Origin: Paenibacillus agaridevorans
Lineage (GTDB): Bacteria; Bacillota; Bacilli; Paenibacillales; Paenibacillaceae
Direction of reading: 5' to 3'
Length of the DNA stretch: 32,153 nucleotides
Assembly: GCF_003112455.1 (NCBI RefSeq)
Contig: NZ_BDQX01000178.1
Coordinates: 1 to 32,153, forward strand
This document shows positions 1 through 9,600 of the stretch, piece after piece; the stretch's first letter is position 1; each line of letters opens with the position of its first letter. Both the position numbers and the translations under genes were made by a program. Below the pieces are notes generated by a model. That model saw only the letters and a program-made list of their open reading frames with translations, made no database searches and had not been told where the DNA came from.

Positions 1-59
1 GATAGAGCGTTTGACTACGAATCAAAAGGTCAGGAGTTCGAATCTCTTAGGCCGCGCCA
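1..59 (+). tRNA. tRNA-Arg (ACG), 5' end missing
   Basis: The anticodon arm TTTGA-CTACGAA-TCAAA gives anticodon ACG. It is followed by a T arm with GTTCGAATC and a 3' end finishing in CCA at 57-59. The 5' acceptor strand and part of the D arm lie outside the window. It is the first visible member of a tRNA cluster that also holds Pro and Gly genes. Confidence 0.9.
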
Positions 60-84
60 TTTTTTCTAATGTTTGCTTACTTAT

Positions 85-161
85 CGGGACGTAGCTCAGC
101 TTGGTAGAGCACCTGGTTTGGGACCAGGGGGTCGCATGTTCAAATCGTGTCGTCCCGACCA
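85..161 (+). tRNA. tRNA-Pro (TGG)
   Basis: The 7-bp acceptor stem CGGGACG (85-91) pairs with CGTCCCG (151-157), followed by discriminator A and an encoded CCA. The anticodon loop TTTGGGA between CCTGG and CCAGG gives anticodon TGG. The T loop GTTCAAATC is present. The full length is 77 nt with CCA. Confidence 0.95.
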
Positions 162-173
162 TCTTTTTATAAT

Positions 174-247
174 GCGGGTGTAGTTCAATGGTAGAACTTT
201 AGCCTTCCAAGCTAATAGCGTGGGTTCGATTCCCATCACCCGCTCCA
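174..247 (+). tRNA. tRNA-Gly (TCC)
   Basis: The acceptor stem GCGGGTG (174-180) pairs with CACCCGC (237-243), followed by TCCA. The anticodon loop CTTCCAA between TTAGC and GCTAA gives anticodon TCC. The T loop GTTCGATTC is canonical. It is the last tRNA of the cluster, and a terminator follows 16 bases later. Confidence 0.95.
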
Positions 248-262
248 GTATCTTAAGAACCC

Positions 263-295
263 AGAAGCCTTGCACAGCAAGGCTTCTTTTGTTTT
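263..295 (+). terminator. Rho-independent terminator of the tRNA cluster
   Basis: A perfect 10-bp stem (263-272 with 278-287) around a CACAG loop is followed by TTTTGTTTT. It lies just after tRNA-Gly, so it should end the tRNA transcript and insulate it from the glycosidase operon. Confidence 0.85.
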
Positions 296-383
296 GAGAA
301 GGCGCATACGCCCATGCTTTACCGTATCAGCTTTTCTTACTTTGGGGCTGACCTAATAAGCAGAACGTGATCTCCTCCACCCC

Positions 384-405
384 AACCTTCATGCCGATGA
401 AGGTT
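384..405. other. Perfect 9-bp hairpin in the gap before the alpha-galactosidase operon
   Basis: AACCTTCAT (384-392) and ATGAAGGTT (397-405) are perfectly complementary around a GCCG loop. No proper T-run follows (ATTTGTGTTG), so a strong terminator is unlikely. The rest of the 296-628 gap holds no convincing gene, only a -10-like box near 560. The hairpin could be a regulator palindrome or a remnant of a terminator. Confidence 0.4.
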
Positions 406-559
406 ATTTGTGTTGTCCTCAAAAAGTTATCCCCATTAACAATCCAATCGACGGCAAGGTATTTCGTAAAAGTACGACGTTAGCGGAAGAGACGTCAAAA
501 TCGTAAGTTACGCCATACGGAGTTGGGATTATGACATGTGTTTCGTTTGGGCGTTAACT

Positions 560-565
560 TATAAT
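560..565 (+). promoter_or_regulatory. Candidate -10 box of the alpha-galactosidase operon
   Basis: There is a perfect TATAAT at 560-565, 63 bases before the GTG start. No good -35 hexamer sits 16-18 bases upstream: the ATGACA at 531-536 is 23 bases away. That pattern would fit a promoter needing an activator. A very weak relative of the locus-wide A-tract element, TAAGTTACGCCA, lies at 504-515. Confidence 0.4.
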
Positions 566-628
566 AAAGCGGAACGTATCCTGAAAATCAGAACAAGGCT
601 TTCGCAATGATCGAATAAAGAGAAAGCG

Positions 629-2875
629 GTGAGTGTCATAAGCGCATTCCCTCCGGAGCTAAAAGCGGGTATTTTTTTTGATGGAGAGACGCAATCCATC
701 CATTTGTATAACTCGGAAGTCAGTTACATCATGCAAGTGATTAATGGCAAGCACTTGAGCCACGTGTATTGGGGGGCAAAGGTTCGAGGGACGAATCTGT
801 CCGGCTTATTAGCGCGAAGAAGCCGCTGTTCCTTCTCGCCTTCTACGGATCCGAATGATCCCAGCCTATCGCTGGATACGCTTCCGCAGGAGTTCCCGTC
901 ATTCGGAAGCAGTGATTTTCGTGTGCCGGCATTCGAGCTTCAACTGGAAAATGGGACAACGGTAAGCGAATTGGAATATGATTCCCATCGAATTTACTCC
1001 GGAAAGCAAAGTCTGAGCGGTTTGCCTGCCACTTATGTGGAGAAAGAGTCGGAATCGGAATCGTTAGATATCGTCTTGAGGGATAAACGGATCGGTTTGA
1101 AAGTGATTCTAACCTATACCGTATTTCGGGATTATGCCGCCATAACCCGATCCGTTCTGTTCGTGAACGAGGGAACTGGCAAGTTCAGGCTTAATCGCGC
1201 ATTAAGCATGAGTATCGATTTGCCTCATTCCGATTACGATTTGCTTCATCTAGATGGAACATGGGCAAGGGAACGACATATTGCCAGAAGAAGCCTTGCT
1301 CCAGGCGGCGCTGTAATCGAAAGCAGACGAGGAGCAAGCAGTCATTCTCATAATCCCTTTATCGCTCTTCTATCCAAGGATGCCGGAGAGCATCTAGGGC
1401 AAGTGTATGGATTTAGCTTCGTATACAGCGGCAATTTTTTGGCTCAGGCGGAAGTTGACCCTTATGATACGACCCGAGTCGTAATGGGGATAAACCCGTT
1501 TGATTTCTCATGGTTGTTGGAGAAGGGAGAATCGTTTCAAACGCCGGAGGTTGTGCTTGTTCACTCATCTGCGGGGCTTGGCGGAATGTCTCGTACTTTC
1601 CACAGCTTGTACCGTAATCGGTTATGTCGCGGCGAATACCGGGATCGTGTCAGACCTGTACTTGTAAACAACTGGGAGGCAACCTATTTTAATTTTAACG
1701 CCGGCAAGATTGAAGAGATAGCAATGGATGCCAGAGACATGGGAATTGAATTGTTAGTTTTGGATGATGGATGGTTCGGCAAACGAGACGACGACCGCGG
1801 CTCGTTAGGCGACTGGTTTGTCGATCGCAACAAGTTGCCGAATGGATTGGAGGACCTAGCGGAACGAATCAACAAGCTGGGGATGCAATTCGGCCTTTGG
1901 TTCGAGCCGGAGATGGTCTCTCCCGACAGTGAACTTTACCGGTGTCATCCGGAATGGTGCATACACGTGCCGGATCGGCGCCGAACATTGGCCAGACATC
2001 AACTTGTTTTGGACTTTACCAGAGAAGATGTGCGAAAGTACATTGTTAATGTTATGTCAGACATATTGTCCAGTTGTCCAATTGCCTATGTGAAATGGGA
2101 TATGAACCGCAATATGACGGAAGTAGGTTCGGCCGCGCTGTCTTCGGAACGTCAGAGGGAAACCGCGCATCGCTATATGCTTGGGTTGTATGAGGTGATG
2201 GAACGTTTGACAACGGCATTTCCACATATCCTGTTTGAAAGCTGCTCGGGAGGCGGCGGGCGATTCGATCCGGGTATGCTGTATTATATGCCGCAAACAT
2301 GGACGAGCGATAATACGGATGCTGTTGAAAGGCTTAAGATTCAATATGGTACAAGTCTTGTTTACCCGATTAGCTCGATCGGAGCCCATGTATCGGCTGT
2401 GCCTAATCATCAAGTTCATCGCATAACCTCGATAGACTCGCGAGGACATGTGGCAATGTCTGGCAATCTGGGTTATGAGCTCGATCTTACTCGGCTTACC
2501 GAACAGGATAAAGAAGCAGTAAAACGTCAGATTGCCGCTTATAAGGAGTCCCGTTCGGTTATTCAATTTGGAGATTTCTATCGGCTGCTGAGTCCGTTTG
2601 AAGGAAATGAAACGGCGTGGATGTTCGTGTCCAAAGATAAAGCCGAAGCGGTGCTTGTCTATTTCCAGGTGCTCTCCAAGCCAAACCCGCCTCTGCGCAA
2701 GCTTCATTTGCACGGACTGGATGCCGCAAAAGACTATCGAATCACGGAGTTGAGCGATGGAGAAGCGGAAGCAGTGTTTGGCGGCGATGAACTCATGAAC
2801 ATTGGACTAAACCTCCCTCAATGGAAGGGCGACTTTCGAAGCCGCATGTATCGACTGCATGCGCTAGAGGAGTGA
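629..2875 (+). CDS. Alpha-galactosidase, GH36 (large, canonical type)
   Basis: This is a cytoplasmic retaining alpha-galactosidase of 748 residues, which matches the 720-750 usual for bacterial GH36 enzymes; no signal peptide is visible. Order: N-terminal beta-sandwich (about 30-280), melibiase barrel (about 290-640), C-terminal beta domain. Seen motifs are DDGW at 379-382, WDMN with the predicted nucleophile D491, CSGGGGRFD at 539-547 and SDNTDA with the predicted acid/base D561. The 70-residue spacing of the two aspartates matches characterised GH36 enzymes such as Geobacillus AgaA. The start is GTG at 629, preceded by a weak AAGAGAAAG ribosome site. It should release terminal alpha-galactose from imported oligosaccharides. 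It leads an operon with a cupin, a second GH36 and a GH4 enzyme. Galactose specificity follows from the family; the exact linkage cannot be read from sequence. Confidence 0.93.
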   Translation: MSVISAFPPELKAGIFFDGETQSIHLYNSEVSYIMQVINGKHLSHVYWGAKVRGTNLSGLLARRSRCSFSPSTDPNDPSLSLDTLPQEFPSFGSSDFRVPAFELQLENGTTVSELEYDSHRIYSGKQSLSGLPATYVEKESESESLDIVLRDKRIGLKVILTYTVFRDYAAITRSVLFVNEGTGKFRLNRALSMSIDLPHSDYDLLHLDGTWARERHIARRSLAPGGAVIESRRGASSHSHNPFIALLSKDAGEHLGQVYGFSFVYSGNFLAQAEVDPYDTTRVVMGINPFDFSWLLEKGESFQTPEVVLVHSSAGLGGMSRTFHSLYRNRLCRGEYRDRVRPVLVNNWEATYFNFNAGKIEEIAMDARDMGIELLVLDDGWFGKRDDDRGSLGDWFVDRNKLPNGLEDLAERINKLGMQFGLWFEPEMVSPDSELYRCHPEWCIHVPDRRRTLARHQLVLDFTREDVRKYIVNVMSDILSSCPIAYVKWDMNRNMTEVGSAALSSERQRETAHRYMLGLYEVMERLTTAFPHILFESCSGGGGRFDPGMLYYMPQTWTSDNTDAVERLKIQYGTSLVYPISSIGAHVSAVPNHQVHRITSIDSRGHVAMSGNLGYELDLTRLTEQDKEAVKRQIAAYKESRSVIQFGDFYRLLSPFEGNETAWMFVSKDKAEAVLVYFQVLSKPNPPLRKLHLHGLDAAKDYRITELSDGEAEAVFGGDELMNIGLNLPQWKGDFRSRMYRLHALEE

Positions 2876-2881
2876 CAATAA

Positions 2882-3238
2882 ATGAAAAGGATTCGTTTGC
2901 AGGAACTGCATGATGTGACGGAAGGTCATATTCTGCAAGATGTATTGCCAGGAAAATTTATATCTTCGGGGGGCCTTTCCTTTAGCAAGCCAGGCGGGCG
3001 CAGCCATACGAACGATGGACCGGACGGGAGAGACTATCATATTCATAGTGATTGCGAAGCTTTCGTTATTTTGCAAGGTAAAGGTTCGGTTGAGATCAAT
3101 GGACAATGCCATCCCATTGCAACCGGAGATGTAATCATCGTAGAACCGGAGGAGGACCATCATCTGATTTCGAGTATCGAAGATCCGATCGTTACCTTGT
3201 GGTGTCACGCATCGTCGACAAGAAATAAGAATCAGTGA
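2882..3238 (+). CDS. Small single-domain cupin protein
   Basis: A 118-residue protein with one cupin barrel. Motif 1 carries the metal ligands H53, H55 and E59 (HIHSDCE), followed by the usual G-x-G turn. Motif 2 is GDVIIVEPEEDHH, with H93 or H94 as the fourth ligand. An intact metal site is therefore likely. The start is ATG at 2882, with AGAGGAG inside the last codons of the preceding gene and only 6 bases between the genes, so it is translated as part of the operon. Stand-alone cupins in sugar operons can be sugar-binding or isomerase-like proteins, or have no known role. The sequence does not decide, and no function is claimed beyond a metal-binding cupin. Its position between two GH36 genes suggests a sugar or sugar-acid ligand. 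Confidence 0.85.
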   Translation: MKRIRLQELHDVTEGHILQDVLPGKFISSGGLSFSKPGGRSHTNDGPDGRDYHIHSDCEAFVILQGKGSVEINGQCHPIATGDVIIVEPEEDHHLISSIEDPIVTLWCHASSTRNKNQ

Positions 3239-3269
3239 CAGACCAACCTTAAACGAGGGGAATGAATGT

Positions 3270-5060
3270 TTGATGCAGCAGGTTTCTACAAGCACCCATA
3301 CGTTCGTATTAACAGGAGAGGGCGATCGATTCTCGTCTATAATGACCTGCTCCCATATAGCGGATGGGCTGGCGCTCATTGGTATCAAAATAAACGCAGC
3401 ACTAAAAGAAATCCCCCCTGTATTTGCGCTGGAATGGACGCATCCGATCTCGGATATTCAAGCGAGTTGGCACCCGGCTGCCGACCGCAACAAAAGCTAT
3501 AAAGCGGATTGGATGCGAAACCTGAAATCGAATGCTGCCGCTTCAGCTCCCGTGTTGTCTTTATTCAATAGCAACGGGCGCAATCGGCTGACGTTTGCGT
3601 TCTCCGATGCGCTCAATACCGTCGAATATTTTGCTGGCGTCCATGAGGAAGGGGCTGTTTTCAATTGCGGCATCAAGCTCTTTACGGAAGTTACGGCGCC
3701 CTTGGACGCCTACGAAGCTTATTTGCTTGTAGATACAAGGGAGATTGCTTATTACGACAGCTTAAATGATGTCCAGGAATGGTGGAGCGGGATGCCCGAA
3801 TATCGACCGGCTCGCGTCCCCGAAGCGGCTAAAACCCCAATGTATTCGACTTGGTACAGCATGCATCAAAATATGACTGCCCAGCATGTCGAAGAGCAAT
3901 GCGCGATAGCCAAGGCATTAGGCATGGATGCCGTTATTGTCGACGACGGTTGGCAAACGAGCGACAATCGTAGAGGCTATGCCTATTGCGGCGATTGGGA
4001 TGTATACGAAGGCAAGTTTCCCGATTTCGCCAATCACGTTAATTCGATCCATAAGCTCGGGATGAAATTTATATTATGGTATTCCGTTCCCTATGTAGGG
4101 AAATTCAGCAGAGCATGGGATCAATTCAAAGACCGATTTATTGACTATAATGAGCGAATTGGAGCGGGGATTCTGGATCCGCGCTATCCAGAAGTCAGAG
4201 AATATATTATTTCAACTTATGAGAATGCGGTATTACGCTGGAATTTGGACGGGTTCAAGCTGGATTTTATCGACCGGTTTTATATGCCGGAAGTGGAGGG
4301 GGATCAAAATCGCGAGGGCAAGGACATCGACTCTCTGCCTGCCGCGGTGGATCGGCTGCTTACCGACATCATCGCGCGGCTGAGAGAGTTGAAGCCCGAT
4401 ATTATGATCGAATTCCGGCAACCGTATATCGGTCCTGCCATGCGCAAATACGGAAATATGTTTAGAGCGGGAGACTGCCCTAATGACAGTATTCAAAATA
4501 GAACTCGCACCATTGATATTCGATTGATAGGCGGATCAACGGCAACCCATGCCGACATGATCATGTGGAATCCCCAGGAGCCAGTAGAGAGCGCTGCGCT
4601 GCAGCTAATCGGCTTGTTGTTTTCGGTACCCCAGGTTTCTGTGCTGCTGGATCAGATTCCGATCGAGCATCAACGTATGCTTCGCCACTGGTTAAGCGTC
4701 TGGAAGCAGAATCGCGATGTTTTATTGGAAGGCCGTATTATGCCGATGAATCCGGAACTGTTGTATCCTGTTGTCGAAGCAAGGAAGGAAAATAAATCGA
4801 TTATTGTTTCCTATCACGATGCAATGATTTCCATAGACGCCGGAATAGAAGTGACGCAATACATAGTCGTTAATGGACGACTGAAGGAAGACATTTACCT
4901 GAATCTGGAGCAATCGATGGGAGAGGCCAAGGTGGAAATGACAGACTGCTGCGGGAATGTAACGGGACGCTTTAGCTGCGATTTTTATGCTGGCATTCAT
5001 AAGTTGCCGATTCCTCCAGCAGGGCTGGCTGCGATCAAATTCAAGCAAAAAGGGGAATAA
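3270..5060 (+). CDS. Second GH36-type alpha-galactosidase, short form
   Basis: A 596-residue melibiase-like enzyme with a shorter N-terminal part than the 748-residue paralogue upstream. Seen motifs are VDDGWQ (D225-Q229), GFKLDF with predicted nucleophile D332, and FRAGDCPND with predicted acid/base D402. The two aspartates are again 70 residues apart, as in GH36. The segment after the acid/base (DSIQNRTRTIDIR) is unlike the SDNTDA motif of the neighbour, so the substrate or aglycone is probably different. No signal peptide is visible, so it is cytoplasmic. The start chosen is TTG at 3270, 9 bases after GAGGGG; ATG at 3273 is a one-codon alternative. An overlapping ATG at 3266 opens a different frame of only 78 codons. 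The family assignment is firm; the precise activity on alpha-galactosides is inferred. Confidence 0.82.
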   Translation: MMQQVSTSTHTFVLTGEGDRFSSIMTCSHIADGLALIGIKINAALKEIPPVFALEWTHPISDIQASWHPAADRNKSYKADWMRNLKSNAAASAPVLSLFNSNGRNRLTFAFSDALNTVEYFAGVHEEGAVFNCGIKLFTEVTAPLDAYEAYLLVDTREIAYYDSLNDVQEWWSGMPEYRPARVPEAAKTPMYSTWYSMHQNMTAQHVEEQCAIAKALGMDAVIVDDGWQTSDNRRGYAYCGDWDVYEGKFPDFANHVNSIHKLGMKFILWYSVPYVGKFSRAWDQFKDRFIDYNERIGAGILDPRYPEVREYIISTYENAVLRWNLDGFKLDFIDRFYMPEVEGDQNREGKDIDSLPAAVDRLLTDIIARLRELKPDIMIEFRQPYIGPAMRKYGNMFRAGDCPNDSIQNRTRTIDIRLIGGSTATHADMIMWNPQEPVESAALQLIGLLFSVPQVSVLLDQIPIEHQRMLRHWLSVWKQNRDVLLEGRIMPMNPELLYPVVEARKENKSIIVSYHDAMISIDAGIEVTQYIVVNGRLKEDIYLNLEQSMGEAKVEMTDCCGNVTGRFSCDFYAGIHKLPIPPAGLAAIKFKQKGE

Positions 5061-5064
5061 AGAA

Positions 5065-6453
5065 ATGACTGAACAACAAGCGGTACGCACCAATCTGAAC
5101 ATTGCTTATATCGGAGGCGGGTCGCGTGGTTGGGCGTGGGGGCTGATGAGCGACTTGGCCAGTGAGCCGACAATGTCTGGAATCGTAAAACTGTACGATA
5201 TCAATCAACAAGCTGCCGAAGACAATGCCGCCATTGGCAATAGCATTTACGATCGTGATGAAGTGAAGGGCAAGTGGAAATATGAAGCGGTGCCCTCGTT
5301 AGAGCAGGCATTGCAAGATGCCGATTTTATTATTATTTCTATTTTGCCGGGTTCATTTGCAGAAATGTACTCGGACGTACATCTTCCGGAAGAATACGGC
5401 ATCTATCAGTCGGTCGGAGATACGGTGGGGCCGGGAGGCCATGTACGAGCTCTAAGGACAATCCCAATCTATGCGGAACTTGCCGAACATATTAAACAAC
5501 ATGCGCCTCACGCATGGGTAATCAATTTTACAAATCCGATGACGCTTTGTGTAAGGACATTATACGAAGTATTCCCTGGCATTAAGGCGATCGGCTGTTG
5601 TCATGAGGTATTCGGCACGCAAAAGCTGCTTGCTCAAATGCTTAAAGAAATGAAGGGAATTGAAGACGTACAGCATCGTACGGAGATCAATGTCAATGTC
5701 ATGGGCATTAACCACTTTACCTGGATCGATAAAGCCAGCTACAAAGGAATCGATTTATTGCCGCTTTATGCAGAGTTCGCAGACAAATATTATCGGGAGG
5801 GTTACGAAGAGCACCACTATGGACCATGGCATGAAAATGTATTCCGGTCGGCACACCGCATTCATTTTGATTTATTCAAGAAGTTTGGCGTTATTGCCGC
5901 CGCCGGAGATCGCCATTTAGCTGAATTTATGCCCGGATACTGGTATCTGAAGGATCGGGAAACAATTGCCCGTTGGAAGTTCAGCATAACGCCGGTCGAT
6001 CTTCGCATTGAAAAAGGAGAGAAGCTATTTCAGCAGAGCAAGCGGTTGGTAACCGGGGAAGAAGCGTTTAATCTAAAGAAAACAGGCGAAGAAACGATTG
6101 CGATCATGAAGGCGCTGCTGGGCATTAAAGAATTTGTTACAAATGTGAATATACCGAACCAAGGTCAGCTTGGTAATGTTAAGCATGGAGCGGTAGTTGA
6201 AACAAACGCTTATTTGTCTCTTAATTCGGTCCGTCCGGTTATGGCAGGAGAATTGCCGTCGCAAGTAAACTCCATGGTGAATCGTCATGTATATAATCAG
6301 GAAACGATACTCCGAGCAGCATTAACGAAAGATCGGGAACTCGGTTTTGCGGCATTCGCCAACGATCCGTTAGTTACGATTGCTCCGGAACAGGCTAAAG
6401 ATTTATACAATAAAATGTTAGATAATACGAAGAAATACGCGCCATATGGATAG
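5065..6453 (+). CDS. lplD: GH4 alpha-galacturonidase (LplD-like, CHEV motif)
   Basis: A 462-residue member of glycoside hydrolase family 4, which cleaves glycosides by an NAD+ and Mn2+ dependent redox-elimination mechanism. Seen: the NAD-binding loop GGGS (17-20), NFTNPM (154-159), the active-site motif C179-H180-E181-V182, and GINHFTW with metal ligand H217. The CHEV motif is established knowledge: it marks the alpha-galacturonidase class that includes B. subtilis LplD and separates it from MelA-type alpha-galactosidases and alpha-glucosidases. It should release galacturonic acid inside the cell. The start is ATG at 5065, with AAGGGGAA just upstream spanning the end of the previous gene; only 4 bases separate the two genes. 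A longer in-frame opening from 4987 overlaps the upstream gene and is not supported. It is the last gene of the operon. Confidence 0.9.
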   Translation: MTEQQAVRTNLNIAYIGGGSRGWAWGLMSDLASEPTMSGIVKLYDINQQAAEDNAAIGNSIYDRDEVKGKWKYEAVPSLEQALQDADFIIISILPGSFAEMYSDVHLPEEYGIYQSVGDTVGPGGHVRALRTIPIYAELAEHIKQHAPHAWVINFTNPMTLCVRTLYEVFPGIKAIGCCHEVFGTQKLLAQMLKEMKGIEDVQHRTEINVNVMGINHFTWIDKASYKGIDLLPLYAEFADKYYREGYEEHHYGPWHENVFRSAHRIHFDLFKKFGVIAAAGDRHLAEFMPGYWYLKDRETIARWKFSITPVDLRIEKGEKLFQQSKRLVTGEEAFNLKKTGEETIAIMKALLGIKEFVTNVNIPNQGQLGNVKHGAVVETNAYLSLNSVRPVMAGELPSQVNSMVNRHVYNQETILRAALTKDRELGFAAFANDPLVTIAPEQAKDLYNKMLDNTKKYAPYG

Positions 6454-6491
6454 TATTGAGCGGAGGCGATAACCAGCCATTTCAAATTATG

Positions 6492-6536
6492 CTACCAGCG
6501 ACGAATGTTTAAGACGTTCATCGCTGGTAGTTTTTT
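6492..6536 (+). terminator. Strong terminator of the glycosidase operon
   Basis: CTACCAGCGA (6492-6501) pairs with TCGCTGGTAG (6521-6530), and the inner GAATG/CGTTC extends the stem. A run of six T follows at 6531-6536. It separates the intracellular glycosidase operon from the secreted SLH proteins, so the latter need their own promoter. Confidence 0.9.
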
Positions 6537-6546
6537 GCTTATCGTA

Positions 6547-6606
6547 TAAAAAAACATACAGCCTTAAAATACCACATTCAACTTGCATATGCGGCGCGGA
6601 TATAAT
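6547..6606 (+). promoter_or_regulatory. A-tract operator element and promoter of the SLH protein operon
   Basis: The 12-base element TAAAAAAACATA lies at 6547-6558, and a perfect -10 box TATAAT begins 54 bases later at 6601. The -35 region is poor (TTCAAC near 6577), as expected for an activator-dependent promoter. The same element precedes three other units of the locus at nearly identical spacing (16561, 21388 on the minus strand, 21427). It differs from those three by one base, T for C at 6557. Confidence 0.55.
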
Positions 6607-6638
6607 TGAAAGCGACTACATTAAGGGAGGTTGGAGTA

Positions 6639-9600
6639 TTGAAACTATTGGAGAAGGTCATTGTGCAGGCGGCAGGACTGTTATTATTTGTACTTATCGT
6701 TCCGGCGATCGTATTTGCAGACACGGTAACAACGATTGAACCGGATGGGGTCGATGTCGGTTTTACGGCTTATCAGATCTTTCAAAATAGCAAATTGGGC
6801 GGGGGGCCGGTGGACGGACCAAATGATATCGAGCACTTATTCGAAACGAATGTAAGCGGGCTGGGGCCCGTATTCCAATTTCATGCAAATAAGTACGGAG
6901 ATTACGATGGCGGCAATCTGGATAGACAACGGGTAGAATTGAAAGCGTATAACAGTTCCAATGCCGACGTAAAAGGATTTGAAAATGAAATATTGACGTA
7001 TCATTGGCAATTCCGGGTTATGCCGAATTTCCAAATGCCGCCCGCGGGCGCGTTTAATCATATTTTTCAATTGAAAGCGCAAGGCGGCGATGACGGAGCG
7101 CCAATTCTGACCTTCACCGTCGCGGATGATAAATTATATTTCCGTCATAGCCCTATAGGACCGACGATGGACGAAGTCGAGGTGTTGACTTCCACAGCCT
7201 GGTCTAATGTTAGCAATACATGGGTCGATGCGACAGTAACCGTGGAAAATGCGGAAGACGGTTTAGTGGCTATGACGCTTAAAGATTTATCAAATGGTCA
7301 AACGCTGATGTCCTATAGCGGCAACAAAGATAACTGGAGAGATAATGCGGATATTAATCGCCCGAAGTGGGGGATATACAGGAAAATATTCAGCGGGATG
7401 AACGATGCGGATATTCAGTTCGCTAAATTTGAGATTACGAAGCACAGCGATACGAGCGGCCTTGTACATCCTGTCAACCTAAGCGTGGACAATCATATTG
7501 AAGCCGAACATTATTTCGGCAAGCAAGGTTTGTCGTTCCGCCAGACAAGGGATACGAGCCGATTCAACGATGCCATAATGGGGATCCCCGATGCATGGAA
7601 TGTATCCCAAGAAAACAATGCATTAACATACAAGCTTAATGCGTCGAATTCATCTGGATCTGCCTACATTCACTTATTGGGTAAAGCGCCGGATTTAGAG
7701 GCGAGCCAGTTGAAAATAGTAGCTGGCGAAACATCGATCGACGCTAACGTTGAGGTTGGCTCGTGGGGATGGACGACGGTAGAGATCCCGCTAACGAACG
7801 GGGAACAGTCCATTTCGATTCAAGCTTTGGCAGCTGGAGCGCAGTTGGATAAATTCGTATTGAATCAATCAGCGACGGCACCTGCATCGGCAACCCTTCT
7901 CAAGCTGAATCAAATTACATTGGACGGGCAGCCGCTTCCGGGGTTTTCACCCAGTGTGTTTGATTATAAAGTAAATTTGCCGCCGGGTGTTTCCGAGGCT
8001 CCTGCGGTGCACGGAGAGGCTTCGTCTGAACTTGTCGTTGCAGTTGGAGAAGAAGTGGCGGATGCCAATAATAATCCTGCGGGTACAGTGGCAATTACCG
8101 TTGCTGACCCCGATGACAGTTCATTAACCGCTACTTACTCGATAACATTCAACTATATGAGATACGTATCTCCGCCGCCGCAGATGGTGGCATACCCGGT
8201 TATTCGGGCCGAAGGCCCAAGCGTGCCGACAAGAGTGTACGATGGTGATATAACCTCCATGTGGGATAACAAGCCGGTTGGCGGGGACGACAATAACGCT
8301 AACGATAAATATACCGATATAATATTGGATTTAGGTGAGGTGCAGCCGCTTAAACATGCCTTTATCGGATTTGGCAGCGGCAACAACCGAGTTTCGTTTA
8401 AGTTCGATTTATTGGTTTCGACGGACGGAGAAGCCTATACATCCGTGTTCGAGGATATTGCTCAATGGAGTAATGGGAACGCTTCCGATCTGCAGCAATT
8501 TACATTCGAAGAGGTACCGGCACGTTATGTCAAATTTAGAGGCTTTGCGGGCAAAAAAAATAACGGCGCCGGCAGCTTGGAGAAATACAATAAAATAAGA
8601 GAAATAATCTTTGCGGGAGATTCGAAGTTGACGTATGACAGTGAGTTGTACGAGATGGATTTGACAACCAATAACTCTCACCCCATTTCACTCGCTTTAA
8701 CCCATGCAGATGGCAGCACGCTAGATGTAACGTCTCTTGCCGTCTATCAATCCATGGATGAAACGGTGGCAAGGGTCGACGAGAATGGAGTCATTACCGC
8801 TATTGCCAATGGCAGCACGGTCATTGAAGCGACATACGGCTATCATAAGAAACCGATTAACGTTATTGTAGGCGATGCCGTAATCATCGAGCCTCCGTCT
8901 TGGCCAAGCGGTTCCAAAACCCAGGCCGTTGAAATATACAAGGACGGAGTATTTTTAACCTGGACGGCTGCAGCAAGCCATTCGGGTATTGATAAATACA
9001 TCATTTATAATGCGGACAGCGGAAATATATTAGCGGAAGCGGGCAATGTTCTCAACACAACGATAAGCGGATTAAGGGAGGCAACTCAGTACAACATTGT
9101 TATACAGGCTGTAGATGTCGGCGGAACGGCAAGCGAGTTAGAGCAAGGACCAAAAGTTATGTTCACTACAAGAGGGGAAGCGCCGCAGCCGGGAGAGCCG
9201 GATCCCGAAGGGACAATTATTTTTGAAGCAGAGGATCTCGCTGAGGCTGGGCAATATGTACTGAATCCAAGCGATTTGCCGACCAAGTCCAACTCGGAAG
9301 CCGGCGCATCTGCCGGGGGGAACTTCCAAATTGATTTTAGCGAGGAAACAGGGCAATCCGTTGCCTTTACGGTCCACATCTCTACTGCGGGTACGTACGA
9401 AGTGCACTACGGCTACAAGAAAAAAACATCCAGAGGGATCTTCCAGCTGTCGATCAACGATGAACCACTCGGCGAGGCGGTAGATCATTATGGACCGGAT
9501 GGATACGGATCGAACAATTCGGGCAGCTACACATTCGGGGCAGAAGGAGATTACATCTTCAAGTTCGAGATTATAGGGAAGAATGTGGATTCCAGCGGAC